Assembly: GCA_017397835.1 (NCBI GenBank)
Contig: JAFQHV010000018.1
Location: forward strand, 1 to 64,000
Direction of reading: 5' to 3'
DNA: 64,000 nucleotides
Source of the DNA: Oscillospiraceae bacterium
Lineage (GTDB): Bacteria > Bacillota > Clostridia > Oscillospirales > Oscillospiraceae
Below the pieces are notes generated by a model. It worked only from the letters and a program-made list of their open reading frames with translations, was not told the DNA's origin and ran no database searches. The translations under genes were made by a program, and so were the position numbers. Below are positions 40,159 through 48,757 of the stretch, in pieces. Each line of letters starts with the position of its first letter. Positions within the stretch are counted from its first letter, which is position 1.

Positions 40159-41805
40159 ATGGATATTCTGCAAAGCCTGATATGGCTGCTTGCCGGCGTT
40201 GGTGTGTTTATTGTCGGCATGAATTTTTTGAGCGACGCCCTTGAAAAGTCTGCCGGTGAGGGAATGAAGCGGCTGCTTGGCCGCATCAGCAACAACCGCC
40301 TTTCCGGCGTAGGCATTGGCGCGGGTGTTACCGCGATCATTCAAAGCTCTTCCGCTACCTCGGTCATGGTCATCGGTCTGGTCAATGCCGGCGTTATGAC
40401 GCTGATGCAGGCCACACCCATTATTATGGGTGCCAACATCGGTACCACCATTACCGGTGTTTTGGTGGCATTGAAAAATGATTATTTTGATATGCTGATG
40501 TATCTGTTCGCCTTTGCGGGCGTGATGCTCGGCTTCTTCAAAAAGGAAAAAATCAAGCTGGCGGGTCTGCTGTGCAGCGGTTTGGGTCTGATTTTTGTGG
40601 GTCTGAACATCATGAGCAGCGAGCAGGCCTTTGGAAATCCGCTGATCGAAACCATGTTTGAAGGCATTTTCGCGGCGATCGGCTCTCCGCTGCTTTTGAT
40701 TCTGATCGGTGCGCTGTTTACCGCCCTGATCCAGAGTTCCTCTGCGGCCACCGGTGTTGTCATCACTATGGTGGGCACCGGGGTTTTGTCTTTGGACCTT
40801 GCTCTGTTTATTGTGCTTGGTGCCAACATTGGTACCTGTGTGACCGCGCTGTTGGCCTCGGTGGGTGCAAACGCAAACTCCAAGCGCGTGGCGCTGATCC
40901 ACTTTATGTTTAACGTGATCGGCACGGCAGTTTTTGCGGTGATCATTTGGATTTTCAACGAGCCGATAGTGAACCTGTTGGTTTCCTTCTTCCCCGGAAC
41001 TGATCCCATGTCGCTGCAGATGCGGGTTTCCGCCTTCCACGTAATTTTTAATGTAACGACCACGGTCGTCCTGCTGGCATTTGTACCTCAGCTGGTCAAA
41101 CTCTCCCAGCAGATCATTAAGGATAAGAAAACCGAACACACGGTGCGCACACTCAAATATGTGGACGACCGTCTGCTGTCCGCGCCCCCGGTGGCACTGA
41201 TGCAGGTGAAGAAAGAAATGGACTATATGTTCACTCTGGTAGAGGAGAACATCGCCCTTTCTTTTGCGGATGACCTTGCAAACGGTGAGAAGATCGCGGA
41301 AAATGAGGCGACCATTGACTTTACCAACGGTGCGCTGACACGATTCCTGATCAAGCTTTCGGCAGTTGTGGAGCAAAGCGACGAGCGTGTGATCGGTGCC
41401 TACTTCCACGTGCTGAATGATTTGGAACGCATCGGTGACCACGCCGAGAATTTCTATGAGATCACGGCGGAAATGGCGCAGAAGAAGTTTGCGTTCTCCG
41501 AAACCGGGCGCAACGGCGTGGAAAAAATGCGCGGCCTGGTCACCCAGATGCTGGCTGTGGCCCGAGACGTGTTTGATAACCTGAACCGGGACCGGCTGGC
41601 GGAGCTGTCTGCGCTGGAAGATACCATTGACGGAATGAAAAAGGAACTTACCGCCCACCACTTTGCACGCCTTGCCGACGGCAACTGCAATATGGAGGTC
41701 AGTCCCTATTTCTCCTCCACCGTGGCCGGGTTGGAGCGTGTGGCAGACCACCTTGTCAACGTGGGTTACAGTATCGTCAGCCCCATCGGCTCGCAAAAGG
41801 GTTAA
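40159..41805 (+). CDS. Na/Pi cotransporter family protein with PhoU-like domain
   Basis: A 548-aa protein. The N-terminal part, about residues 1-310, has two inverted repeats with the NptA signature QSSSA (IIQSSSATSVMVIGLVNAGV and LIQSSSAATGVVITM) and GANIGTT/GANIGTC. The C-terminal 200 residues are helical and PhoU-like (HVLNDLERIGDHAENFYEIT, ERVADHLVNVGYSI). Such proteins carry out Na+-dependent phosphate transport, perhaps with PhoU-type regulation. Monocistronic, with its own promoter and terminator. Confidence 0.9.
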   Translation: MDILQSLIWLLAGVGVFIVGMNFLSDALEKSAGEGMKRLLGRISNNRLSGVGIGAGVTAIIQSSSATSVMVIGLVNAGVMTLMQATPIIMGANIGTTITGVLVALKNDYFDMLMYLFAFAGVMLGFFKKEKIKLAGLLCSGLGLIFVGLNIMSSEQAFGNPLIETMFEGIFAAIGSPLLLILIGALFTALIQSSSAATGVVITMVGTGVLSLDLALFIVLGANIGTCVTALLASVGANANSKRVALIHFMFNVIGTAVFAVIIWIFNEPIVNLLVSFFPGTDPMSLQMRVSAFHVIFNVTTTVVLLAFVPQLVKLSQQIIKDKKTEHTVRTLKYVDDRLLSAPPVALMQVKKEMDYMFTLVEENIALSFADDLANGEKIAENEATIDFTNGALTRFLIKLSAVVEQSDERVIGAYFHVLNDLERIGDHAENFYEITAEMAQKKFAFSETGRNGVEKMRGLVTQMLAVARDVFDNLNRDRLAELSALEDTIDGMKKELTAHHFARLADGNCNMEVSPYFSSTVAGLERVADHLVNVGYSIVSPIGSQKG

Positions 41806-41810
41806 ATGCT

Positions 41811-41850
41811 AAAAAGGCGGCAGAGAGGATATCCTCTCTGCCGCCTTTTT
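41811..41850. terminator. Bidirectional terminator between the Na/Pi and nagB genes
   Basis: A perfect 20-bp palindrome (AAAAAGGCGGCAGAGAGGAT and its complement). Confidence 0.92.
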
Positions 41851-41861
41851 GGATGCGTGGC

Positions 41862-42647
41862 TTACTTCTCGTCCTTGTAGATCTCCTTGAAATACTTGTA
41901 GGTGTCTACCTTCAGCTCGCCGCAGGCGGCCTCGTCGCAAGCCACGATGCCGTCGGGATGCATCTGCAGAGCGCTGATGGTCCAGGCGTGATCCACGCCG
42001 CCTTCCACGCAGTGCTTCAGGGCGCGGGCCTTGTTGTGGCCGTTGATGAGCAGCAGCACCTGCTTGGAGTCGCACACGGTACCGACACCCACGGACAGGG
42101 CGGTCTTGGGCACCTTGTTGGGGTCGTTGTCGAAGAAGCGGGAGTTGACGATCAGAGTGTCCTCGGTCAGGGCGCGCACGCCGGTGCGGGAGACCAGGGA
42201 GGTGAAGGGTTCGTTAAAGGCGATGTGACCGTCCACGCCGCTGCCGCCCAGGAACAGGTCGATGCCGCCGTAAGAGGCGATCTTGTCCTCGTAGCGCTGG
42301 CACTCGGCCTCCAGATCGGCGGCCATGCCGTTGAGGATGTTGATGTTCTCGGCAGGGATATCGATGTGGTTGAAGAAGTTATCGTGCATGAAGTACCAGT
42401 AGCTCTGGTCATGCTCGCGGGGCAGACCCACGTACTCGTCCATATTGAAGGTGACCACGTTCTTGAAGGTGACCTTGCCGGCCTTGTTCATCTCAATCAG
42501 GCGCTTATACACGCCGAGAGGGGAGGAGCCGGTGGGCAGGCCAAGGATGAAGGGGCGGGACTCCTTGTGGTTGTTGATGGCGTCGGCAATATGCTGGGCG
42601 GCCCAGGCGCACATCTGGTCGTAATCGTTTTTGATGATAAGTTTCAT
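41862..42647 (-). CDS. nagB: Glucosamine-6-phosphate deaminase NagB
   Basis: A 261-aa enzyme converting glucosamine 6-phosphate to fructose 6-phosphate and ammonia. Visible motifs are the phosphate loop [13 protein letters not shown] (38-50 area), FNMDEYVGL with the catalytic Asp, and [13 protein letters not shown] with catalytic His/Asp. The usual [13 protein letters not shown] reads GSG here. The ATG at 42647 has AGGAG ten bases upstream; an in-frame GTG at 42656 is possible. It is divergent from rhaB. It fits with the hexosamine genes at 20 kb. Confidence 0.94.
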   Translation of the reverse strand: MKLIIKNDYDQMCAWAAQHIADAINNHKESRPFILGLPTGSSPLGVYKRLIEMNKAGKVTFKNVVTFNMDEYVGLPREHDQSYWYFMHDNFFNHIDIPAENINILNGMAADLEAECQRYEDKIASYGGIDLFLGGSGVDGHIAFNEPFTSLVSRTGVRALTEDTLIVNSRFFDNDPNKVPKTALSVGVGTVCDSKQVLLLINGHNKARALKHCVEGGVDHAWTISALQMHPDGIVACDEAACGELKVDTYKYFKEIYKDEK

Positions 42648-42706
42648 TCTATCCACTCTCCTATTTTAATGTTTTGGTTCTCCCATTTTTTCCCATTCCG
42701 GGGGCT

Positions 42707-42735
42707 ATTATACACCTTTTTATTTCTTTTGTCCA
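42707..42735 (-). promoter_or_regulatory. Promoter of nagB
   Basis: On the minus strand, TGGACA (42730-42735), a 17-bp spacer and TATAAT (42707-42712). Confidence 0.7.
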
Positions 42736-42755
42736 CTATTTTTTTAGGAAAGGAA

Positions 42756-42770
42756 AAGGATGAATTCCTT
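42756..42770. promoter_or_regulatory. Inverted repeat between divergent nagB and rhaB promoters
   Basis: AAGGA-TGAAT-TCCTT lies between the two -35 regions, placed where one regulator could affect both. No regulator is known for it. Confidence 0.3.
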
Positions 42771-42780
42771 GAAAAGAGGG

Positions 42781-42809
42781 TTGATTTTATGAGAAAAACC
42801 AAGTATATT
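42781..42809 (+). promoter_or_regulatory. Promoter of rhaB operon
   Basis: TTGATT (42781-42786), a 17-bp spacer and TATATT (42804-42809); the start codon is 25 bp further on. Confidence 0.6.
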
Positions 42810-42834
42810 TTATGTATGATAGGAGGGTTGCGCC

Positions 42835-44310
42835 ATGAAAAAGCAACGTAATCTGTTGGCCTTTGACCTGGGCGGCAGCAACGGCCGCGCCATTTTGGGC
42901 CGTTTTGACGGCGAAAAGCTGGAGATGACTGAGCTGCACCGCTTCGAAAACCACTATATCGAGATGAACGGCGTGTTCTACTGGGACGTCGCCTACCTTT
43001 ACGACCAGCTCAAGCAGGGGCTGCTTGCGTTTAAGCAGGGCGGCTACGGTGAGCTGGACAGCTTTGGCATCGACACCTGGGGCGTGGACTACGGTCTGCT
43101 GGACAAAAACGGACACCTGATCGGCCTGCCCCGGTCCTATCGCCTGGGTGTGCAGGCGGATATCGACGCCGTGAAGGAAAAGGTCCCCGCTGATGCGCTG
43201 TACGCCCGCAGCGGCATCGATACCACCCTGACCTTCAACACCCTGTATCAGCTCTACCGCCGCAAGCGGGAGGGGGACGTGGCGTTGCTGGCGGCGGACA
43301 AGCTGCTGCTCATGCCCGACCTGCTGGGTTACTTCCTGACTGGTGCCATCGGCGCGGAGTACTCCATCGCCACCACCACCCAGCTGTACAATCCGACCAC
43401 CAAGGACTGGGACTGGCAGACCATCGACGAGCTGGGTCTTCCCAAGCATATCTTCCCCCAAATCGATGCCACCGGCACCATCCGGGGCTATCTGCGGCCG
43501 GAACTGTGTGAAGAGCTGGGCGTGAACCCCGCAGCCTTCGTGGCTGTTGGCAGCCACGATACCGCCTCCGCTGTGGCGGCCATTCCCGGCAAGGGCAGCT
43601 TTGCTTTCTGCTCCTCCGGTACCTTCTCGCTAGTTGGTACGGAGACCGAGCGGGCGGTTCTGTCCGATATCGCCCGGGATGAGGGCATCTCCAACGAGGG
43701 TACCATTCAGGGCGGCTTCCGCCCCCTGCGTACCATCATCGGGCTGTGGGTCATTCAGGAGTGCCGCCGCAACTGGCAGCAGGCCGGAAAGAATTACAGC
43801 TGGGACGAGATCGTGGAGCTGGCCAAGGGAGCGGAGCCCCTGCGCTCTGTTATCGACATGGATGCCCCGGAGTTCTACGCCGGAGGCGACATGGTGCAGG
43901 CCATCAAGGATTTCTGCAAGCGCACCGAACAGCCCATTCCCGAAACCGACGGACAGGTGGCCCGCTGCGTGTACGAGTCCCTGGCCCTGAAGTACCGTCT
44001 GGCGCTGGAGGGTCTGGAGCGCATGACCGGCAAGCGCATCGACTCCATGAACATCGTGGGCGGCGGTTCCCGGAACAAGCTGCTCAATCAGATGGCCGCC
44101 GATGCCACTGGTCGTCCCGTGACCACCGGCCCCGTGGAGGGCGCTGCCATGGGCAACCTGCTGGCACAGGCCAAGGCTCTTGGCGACATCGCCGACATGG
44201 ATGCCCTGCGTGAGGTGGTCCGTCGGAGCGAAGCGGTGGAGACCTATCAGCCCAATCCCACCCCTGCGTGGGAGGCGGCCTATCAGAAGCTGATTACATT
44301 TTTGAAATAA
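42835..44310 (+). CDS. rhaB: Rhamnulokinase
   Basis: A 491-aa FGGY-family kinase. The N-terminus FDLGGSNGRAILGRFDG and DTWGVDYGLLD match rhamnulokinase, which phosphorylates L-rhamnulose. Later motifs are the Asp-containing GSHDTASAVAAIPG and the ATP-site region NIVGGGSRNKLLNQMAADAT. The ribosome site is AGGAGGG. First gene of rhaB-SDR-PHP; no isomerase (rhaA) or aldolase (rhaD) is present, so they must be elsewhere, or the substrate is another ketose. Confidence 0.92.
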   Translation: MKKQRNLLAFDLGGSNGRAILGRFDGEKLEMTELHRFENHYIEMNGVFYWDVAYLYDQLKQGLLAFKQGGYGELDSFGIDTWGVDYGLLDKNGHLIGLPRSYRLGVQADIDAVKEKVPADALYARSGIDTTLTFNTLYQLYRRKREGDVALLAADKLLLMPDLLGYFLTGAIGAEYSIATTTQLYNPTTKDWDWQTIDELGLPKHIFPQIDATGTIRGYLRPELCEELGVNPAAFVAVGSHDTASAVAAIPGKGSFAFCSSGTFSLVGTETERAVLSDIARDEGISNEGTIQGGFRPLRTIIGLWVIQECRRNWQQAGKNYSWDEIVELAKGAEPLRSVIDMDAPEFYAGGDMVQAIKDFCKRTEQPIPETDGQVARCVYESLALKYRLALEGLERMTGKRIDSMNIVGGGSRNKLLNQMAADATGRPVTTGPVEGAAMGNLLAQAKALGDIADMDALREVVRRSEAVETYQPNPTPAWEAAYQKLITFLK

Positions 44311-44330
44311 GGAAAGAGGAGAGAGAAGAA

Positions 44331-45209
44331 ATGAGCATTGACATGACCAAATGGTGTGACCTGGCCAAGCAGAACATCCACAACCGTCCCGCCGGCGAGG
44401 GCCGCATGGCGGGCAAGATCGTCGTCGTTACCGGCGCCGCTCAGGGCTTTGGCAAGGGTATTGCCGAGGAGCTGTACAAGGAGGGCGCCAGCATCGTCAT
44501 CGCCGACATGAACCTGCCCCTGGCCGAGCAGGTGGCCAAGGAGATGGGGGAGCGGGCCGTTGCCATCGCCGTCAACGTCTCCGACGAGGAGAGCGTGGCC
44601 CAGATGGTGGGCAAGACGGTGGAAGTGTTCGGCGGCATCGACCTGATGCTGGCCAACGCCGGTGTGGTTCGCTCCGGCCCCCTGGCTACCTTCGAGAAGA
44701 AGGACTTTGACTTCGTCACCAACATCAACTACACCGGTCTGTTCCTGTGCTGCAAGTACGCCGCCATCATCATGCAGGCCCAGCACGAGGCTGACCCCGA
44801 CGCCATGTTTGACATCGTGGCCGTGTCCTCCAAGTCCGGTCTGGAAGGTTCCAACAAGAACTTTGCCTACGCCGGCTCCAAGTTCGGCAGCATCGGCCTG
44901 GTGCAGAGCTTTGCTTTGGAGATGTGTGAGTACGGTGTGAAGGTCAACGCCGTGTGCCCCGGCAACTATTTGGACGGTCCCCTGTGGAGCGACCCCGAGC
45001 GCGGCCTGTTCGTGCAGTATCTGAACGCCGGCAAGGTGCCCGGTGCCAAGACGGTGGAGGATGTGCGCCGCTTCTACGAGGCCAAGGTGCCCCTGAACCG
45101 CGGCTGCCTGCCCATCGATGTGGCCCGCGCTGTCATGTACTGCGTGGAGCAGAAGTACGAGACCGGTCAGGCCATCCCCGTCACCGGCGGTCAGGTCATG
45201 CTGAACTGA
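44331..45209 (+). CDS. SDR-family oxidoreductase (SrlD-like)
   Basis: A 292-aa short-chain dehydrogenase. The NAD(P) site is VTGAAQGFGKGIAEEL and the catalytic YxxxK is in FAYAGSKFG, preceded by the Ser in VAVSSKSGLEGS. The C-terminus (VPLNRGC, then TGQAIPVTGGQVMLN) resembles sorbitol-6-phosphate 2-dehydrogenase. It may oxidise a sugar alcohol phosphate or act in rhamnose/polyol metabolism with the neighbouring kinase. The start at 44331 follows a long GA-rich ribosome site. Confidence 0.85.
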   Translation: MSIDMTKWCDLAKQNIHNRPAGEGRMAGKIVVVTGAAQGFGKGIAEELYKEGASIVIADMNLPLAEQVAKEMGERAVAIAVNVSDEESVAQMVGKTVEVFGGIDLMLANAGVVRSGPLATFEKKDFDFVTNINYTGLFLCCKYAAIIMQAQHEADPDAMFDIVAVSSKSGLEGSNKNFAYAGSKFGSIGLVQSFALEMCEYGVKVNAVCPGNYLDGPLWSDPERGLFVQYLNAGKVPGAKTVEDVRRFYEAKVPLNRGCLPIDVARAVMYCVEQKYETGQAIPVTGGQVMLN

Positions 45210-45221
45210 TAGGGTGCCGGC

Positions 45222-46397
45222 ATGATCGATATTCAGATTTTAGAGAAGCTGAACGCCCCCACGGCGCAGGAGCGGCTTGATAACCTGAAGGCAATTCTGC
45301 CTACCACCCAGTTCCCGCCTGAGGTGCCGCAGTACATCAATAACCACATCCATACGACGTATTCCTTCTCGCCCTATTCTCCTACCGCGGCGGTCTATGC
45401 CGCCCGGATGGAGGGCCTGTGCACCGCCGGTATCATTGACCACGATTCCATCGCCGGTGCCCGGGAGTTTTTGGCGGCGGCCGAGATCATCGGCATGCCC
45501 GTCACCATCGGTATGGAGTGCCGTATTTCCATGGACGGAACCCGTTTGGAGGGCCGCCGCACCAACAACCCCGATCAAGTGGGTGTCAGCTACATGACCA
45601 TTCAAGGTGTGCCACACCACCAGATCGACCGGCTGGATGCGTTCTTCCGCCCCTATCGTGAGGCCCGCAACCGCCGCAACCGGCTGATGATCGAGCGTAT
45701 CAACGCCATGCTGCCCGAACTGGCGCTGGATTTTGACCAGGACGTGCTGCCCCTGTCCCTGGGACATGAGGGCGGCGGCGTGACCGAGCGGCACCTGATG
45801 TACGCCCTGGCCATCAAGCTGACCCGGCAGGTGGGCAGAGGTCAGGCTATGGTGGATAAGCTTGCTGATATGGGGCTTACCCTGTCTGATAAACAGAAGG
45901 CCCAAATGGTGGATATGGAGTACCCCTTCTATGAGTACGACCTGTTGGGTATTCTGAAGGGCGCCTTTGTTCCCGCTATCTATATTGATGCCACCGATGA
46001 GTGCCCCAAGCTGTCTGACGTGGTGGCGCTGTGCGAGGAAGTGGACGCCACCCTCTGCTACGCCTATTTGGGTGACGTGGGCAACAGCGTGACCGGTGAC
46101 AAGAAGGCCCAGAAGTTTGAGGACGACTATTTGGAGGACGTATTCCTGTGTCTGCAGGAGGAGGGGGTCAGGGCGGTGACCTATATGCCCACCCGAAACA
46201 CCCCCGAGCAGCTGGAACGCCTGCGCGGCCTGTGCGACGAGTACGGTATGTTCCAGATCTCCGGTGAGGATATCAATTCTCCCCGTCAGGGTTTCATCAT
46301 CCGTGCGATGGAAAATCCGTTGTTTGCAAACCTCATTGATGCCACGTGGAAGCTCATTGAACATGAGCGCAGCTGGCTGAAGAAGTGTCCCTGCTAA
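45222..46397 (+). CDS. PHP-domain putative phosphoesterase
   Basis: A 391-aa protein with a PHP metal-dependent phosphoesterase domain. The first motif is NHIHTTYSFSPYSP, followed by IIDHDSIAGAREF, a Glu in TIGMECRIS and a later C-terminal strand with SGEDINSP. Metal ligands for three sites appear present. The length exceeds simple PHP phosphatases, with a helical insert between about residues 130 and 250. It lies 12 bp after the SDR gene in an apparent sugar operon, which suggests a sugar-phosphate phosphatase. Substrate unknown. Confidence 0.78.
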   Translation: MIDIQILEKLNAPTAQERLDNLKAILPTTQFPPEVPQYINNHIHTTYSFSPYSPTAAVYAARMEGLCTAGIIDHDSIAGAREFLAAAEIIGMPVTIGMECRISMDGTRLEGRRTNNPDQVGVSYMTIQGVPHHQIDRLDAFFRPYREARNRRNRLMIERINAMLPELALDFDQDVLPLSLGHEGGGVTERHLMYALAIKLTRQVGRGQAMVDKLADMGLTLSDKQKAQMVDMEYPFYEYDLLGILKGAFVPAIYIDATDECPKLSDVVALCEEVDATLCYAYLGDVGNSVTGDKKAQKFEDDYLEDVFLCLQEEGVRAVTYMPTRNTPEQLERLRGLCDEYGMFQISGEDINSPRQGFIIRAMENPLFANLIDATWKLIEHERSWLKKCPC

Positions 46398-46408
46398 TCG
46401 AAGAATTG

Positions 46409-46449
46409 AAAAGAGGACGGATACGGGTTCGTATCCGTCCTCTTTTTTT
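46409..46449. terminator. Bidirectional terminator after the PHP gene
   Basis: AAAAGAGGACGGATAC pairs with GTATCCGTCCTCTTTT around GGGTTC, followed by T. Confidence 0.92.
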
Positions 46450-46451
46450 GT

Positions 46452-46910
46452 TCAAACGTGGGCAAGGCGGCACAGGGGTATTTGGCCGGGGGTCAGGACC
46501 GCGTAGGTTCCGCTGTCCCGGATGCTGCCGGGGTTGACCACCCACAGACCGTCCTCTTCCTGCTGACAGCAGGGAGTATGAGTGTGACCGAAGAGCACCA
46601 CATCGGCCTGACACTGCCGGGCGGCGTGGATGGCGGCATGATAGCCGCTTTTGACGTTCCAAATGTGTCCGTGGGACATGAGGACTTTGACGGTTTCGTA
46701 GGTCGCCAACCGCTGCAGCGGCGCGGTGGGGAAACCGTCGCAATTGCCGGGGACTCCGGCCACGGGCAGGTTGGGGTACTCTTGCCCAAGCAGCTGTGCG
46801 TCACGCTCCAAATCACCCAAATGGATGACGTAGTCGGGGCACTCTAGTTCGACAGCCTGGCGCATACCGCTCAGTGCGCGGTGGGAATCGGAAAAAACCA
46901 ATACTTTCAT
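46452..46910 (-). CDS. YfcE/MJ0936-type metallophosphoesterase
   Basis: A 152-aa calcineurin-like phosphoesterase. All five motifs are visible: FSDSHRAL, HLGDLERD, GNCDGFP, SHGHIWNV and GHTHTP. Members hydrolyse phosphodiesters with Mn or Ni. It is divergent from the three-gene set that follows. Confidence 0.9.
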   Translation of the reverse strand: MKVLVFSDSHRALSGMRQAVELECPDYVIHLGDLERDAQLLGQEYPNLPVAGVPGNCDGFPTAPLQRLATYETVKVLMSHGHIWNVKSGYHAAIHAARQCQADVVLFGHTHTPCCQQEEDGLWVVNPGSIRDSGTYAVLTPGQIPLCRLAHV

Positions 46911-46969
46911 CAGGTAACCTCCGGGTCAAATGGGCATATACTGTGGTGAGCAGGAATGGGGGGATGAAA

Positions 46970-47233
46970 ATGAAGAATATGCCGCAGGATATGGGACAGA
47001 TGGCAAAGCTGCTGGGCAGCAGCGGTGCGGTCAGGCAGCTGCTGCAGAGTGAGGACACCAAACGCATGATGCAGCTGCTGCAGAGCCGTGGCAGCGTGCA
47101 GAACGCGGCGCAGGCCGCCGCGAAAGGGGACAGCGCCCAGCTTATGAGCATGATGCAGCAGTTGATGAGCACCCCCGAGGGGGCACAGCTGGTGGAACGC
47201 ATCACAAAGAAGGCGCAGGAAAACGGACTGTAA
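46970..47233 (+). CDS. Small conserved-looking helical protein, first of three
   Basis: An 87-aa protein rich in Met, Gln and Leu (MGQMAKLLGSSGAVRQLLQS, then LMSMMQQLMSTPEGAQLVER). No signal peptide or domain is recognised. GGGGGG lies six bases before the ATG at 46970; another in-frame ATG is at 46964. It is the first of three closely spaced genes that appear co-transcribed. A regulatory or sporulation role would be a guess. Confidence 0.65.
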   Translation: MKNMPQDMGQMAKLLGSSGAVRQLLQSEDTKRMMQLLQSRGSVQNAAQAAAKGDSAQLMSMMQQLMSTPEGAQLVERITKKAQENGL

Positions 47234-47248
47234 CGGGAGGTGAGCCCC

Positions 47249-47668
47249 ATGAGCGAAGGGTTTGAGGAAAAACTCAATGCGATCCTTGGTGACAAGAACG
47301 CCATGGGGCAGATCATGGCCTTGGCCCGGTCTCTGTCCGGGTCGGAGCAGCCGGGGGAAAAAGCGGAGGGGGAGCAGGCGGAGTTTGTTCCAGTGGAGGA
47401 GTGCACGACCTGCGAAGAGCCGACGATCGATTTCGGAACGGTGCTGAACTCGGTCGACCCCGCCATGCTGCAGCTTGGTATGCGCCTGATGCAGGAGTAT
47501 AACCGCAGCGATGACGATGCCGCAGCACTGCTGACCGCTCTGCGCCCGTTTGTCAGGCCGGAACGATATGCAAGGCTCGATAAAGCGACCCGCGCCGCAC
47601 GGCTTTCCCGTGTGGTGCGGGTGCTGCTGGATATGTTCAGACAAAGTCGAGGTGCGGACGATGTATAA
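47249..47668 (+). CDS. Uncharacterised helical protein, second of three
   Basis: A 139-aa protein. The N-terminus has a short repeat-like helix (EEKLNAILGDKNAMGQIMAL), a middle acidic linker, and a basic C-terminus (LRPFVRPERYARLDKATRAA). I recall this C-terminal pattern from uncharacterised Clostridial proteins. The ATG at 47249 is preceded by GGGAGGTGAG; a GTG at 47240 is less likely. Eight bases overlap the next gene. Confidence 0.65.
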   Translation: MSEGFEEKLNAILGDKNAMGQIMALARSLSGSEQPGEKAEGEQAEFVPVEECTTCEEPTIDFGTVLNSVDPAMLQLGMRLMQEYNRSDDDAAALLTALRPFVRPERYARLDKATRAARLSRVVRVLLDMFRQSRGADDV

Positions 47669-47990
47669 TCGTTACATACCGGCAAGTCAGCAGCCGCAGC
47701 CGGACGGGACCCGGACAAAACAGTCGTATAGCGAGTCGGGATGGAAGTCCCGGCTTGGACAACCGTGGTTCCAGCAGTTGAGCCAGTCGCTGCATCTGTT
47801 TGGTGGTGCGTCAAAAAATGCCGGCATTGCCGGCATTTTGAAAGGATTTGGACTGGACGATCTGGACAGCGGTGATGTACTGTTGCTGCTGATCCTTTTG
47901 TTGGTTTTTCTGGAAGGGGATAACACAGAGCTGGTCATCACGTTGGGATTGATGCTGCTGCTTGAGGGCACAGAAGATCAGAACGAGTGA
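47661..47990 (+). CDS. Small protein with hydrophobic C-terminus, third of three
   Basis: A 109-aa protein. The N-terminal half is polar (SQQPQPDGTRTKQSYSESGW). The C-terminal half is strongly hydrophobic and acidic-tipped: LDSGDVLLLLILLLVFLEGD, then a second hydrophobic stretch. It recalls small Clostridial proteins encoded with the two preceding types. A membrane association is likely. Its 3' end overlaps the convergent gene by 13 bp. Confidence 0.62.
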   Translation: MYNRYIPASQQPQPDGTRTKQSYSESGWKSRLGQPWFQQLSQSLHLFGGASKNAGIAGILKGFGLDDLDSGDVLLLLILLLVFLEGDNTELVITLGLMLLLEGTEDQNE

Positions 47991-48733
47991 AGCACCGTGC
48001 CGTCCGGAAGAGCGAACTTGACATTGGGGGGGCAAGGGGTGGTGATAGGGTAGGTGGCGTTGACGGACAGCACCACCTGCTCATCCTTGACCGTTTCGGC
48101 GGCGACCAGCAGACCGCTGGAAACGCTGACCCAATATCGCTCCAAATAACCGAGTTCATCCACGCCGGTTTCTGCGTAGATGCAGGGGTGTTCACCATAG
48201 CTGCCATAACCTGCGTTTTGGATGCGATCAGCCGGCAGAGCCAAAATATCTTCGTAAGTTGGAATACGTTGGGCCAGATCGGCATTCAACGAGTTGTCCG
48301 GCGCCGTGAGGTAGGTGGAGCTGCCGGCGTACCAGTAATAAAGCGTGGAACCGTCGGACAGACTGTACCGCACTGAACCGGAGGGCAGGATCGCGCGGGT
48401 GTAGGTATACCCACTGTCCACCCAGGTTTGGGCAGAGGAAACCGAGGAACCGCCGTCCCAGTTCGTCTGGACGGTCAGTGTGCGATAATAGCTCTCCTCG
48501 CGATGTAAAGAGGCGATAACCGCCTGGACGGTATCTGCCGTGACTTCAACACGCTGAGAGTGTGAGTTCTCTGGCGGATCGACACTTGTGTCTGCTTCAA
48601 GGGAAGGCAAGGAGACCCCGGCAGTTCGGGCAGAATAGATGCTGTAAGAAAAGCTGCCGAATATGGCCAGCAATACGATCAACGCGATCAGTATCGCCAC
48701 ACGGGTGCGTTTATTCTGTTCCAAGAGGGTCAC
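47978..48733 (-). CDS. Membrane-anchored protein of unknown function
   Basis: A 251-aa protein with an N-terminal helix anchor (VAILIALIVLLAIFGSFSY) and an extracytoplasmic domain of about 215 residues rich in Ser, Thr and Tyr. Features of the domain resemble LolA/outer-membrane-type or MucB-like beta folds, but no family is recognised (for example VIASLHREESYYRTLTVQTN). It is the last gene of trpS-tagO-wecB, 24 bp after wecB. No terminator is visible before the convergent gene. Confidence 0.6.
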   Translation of the reverse strand: MTLLEQNKRTRVAILIALIVLLAIFGSFSYSIYSARTAGVSLPSLEADTSVDPPENSHSQRVEVTADTVQAVIASLHREESYYRTLTVQTNWDGGSSVSSAQTWVDSGYTYTRAILPSGSVRYSLSDGSTLYYWYAGSSTYLTAPDNSLNADLAQRIPTYEDILALPADRIQNAGYGSYGEHPCIYAETGVDELGYLERYWVSVSSGLLVAAETVKDEQVVLSVNATYPITTPCPPNVKFALPDGTVLHSF

Positions 48734-48757
48734 CTCCTTGATGGCAAGCGAAGTTGA

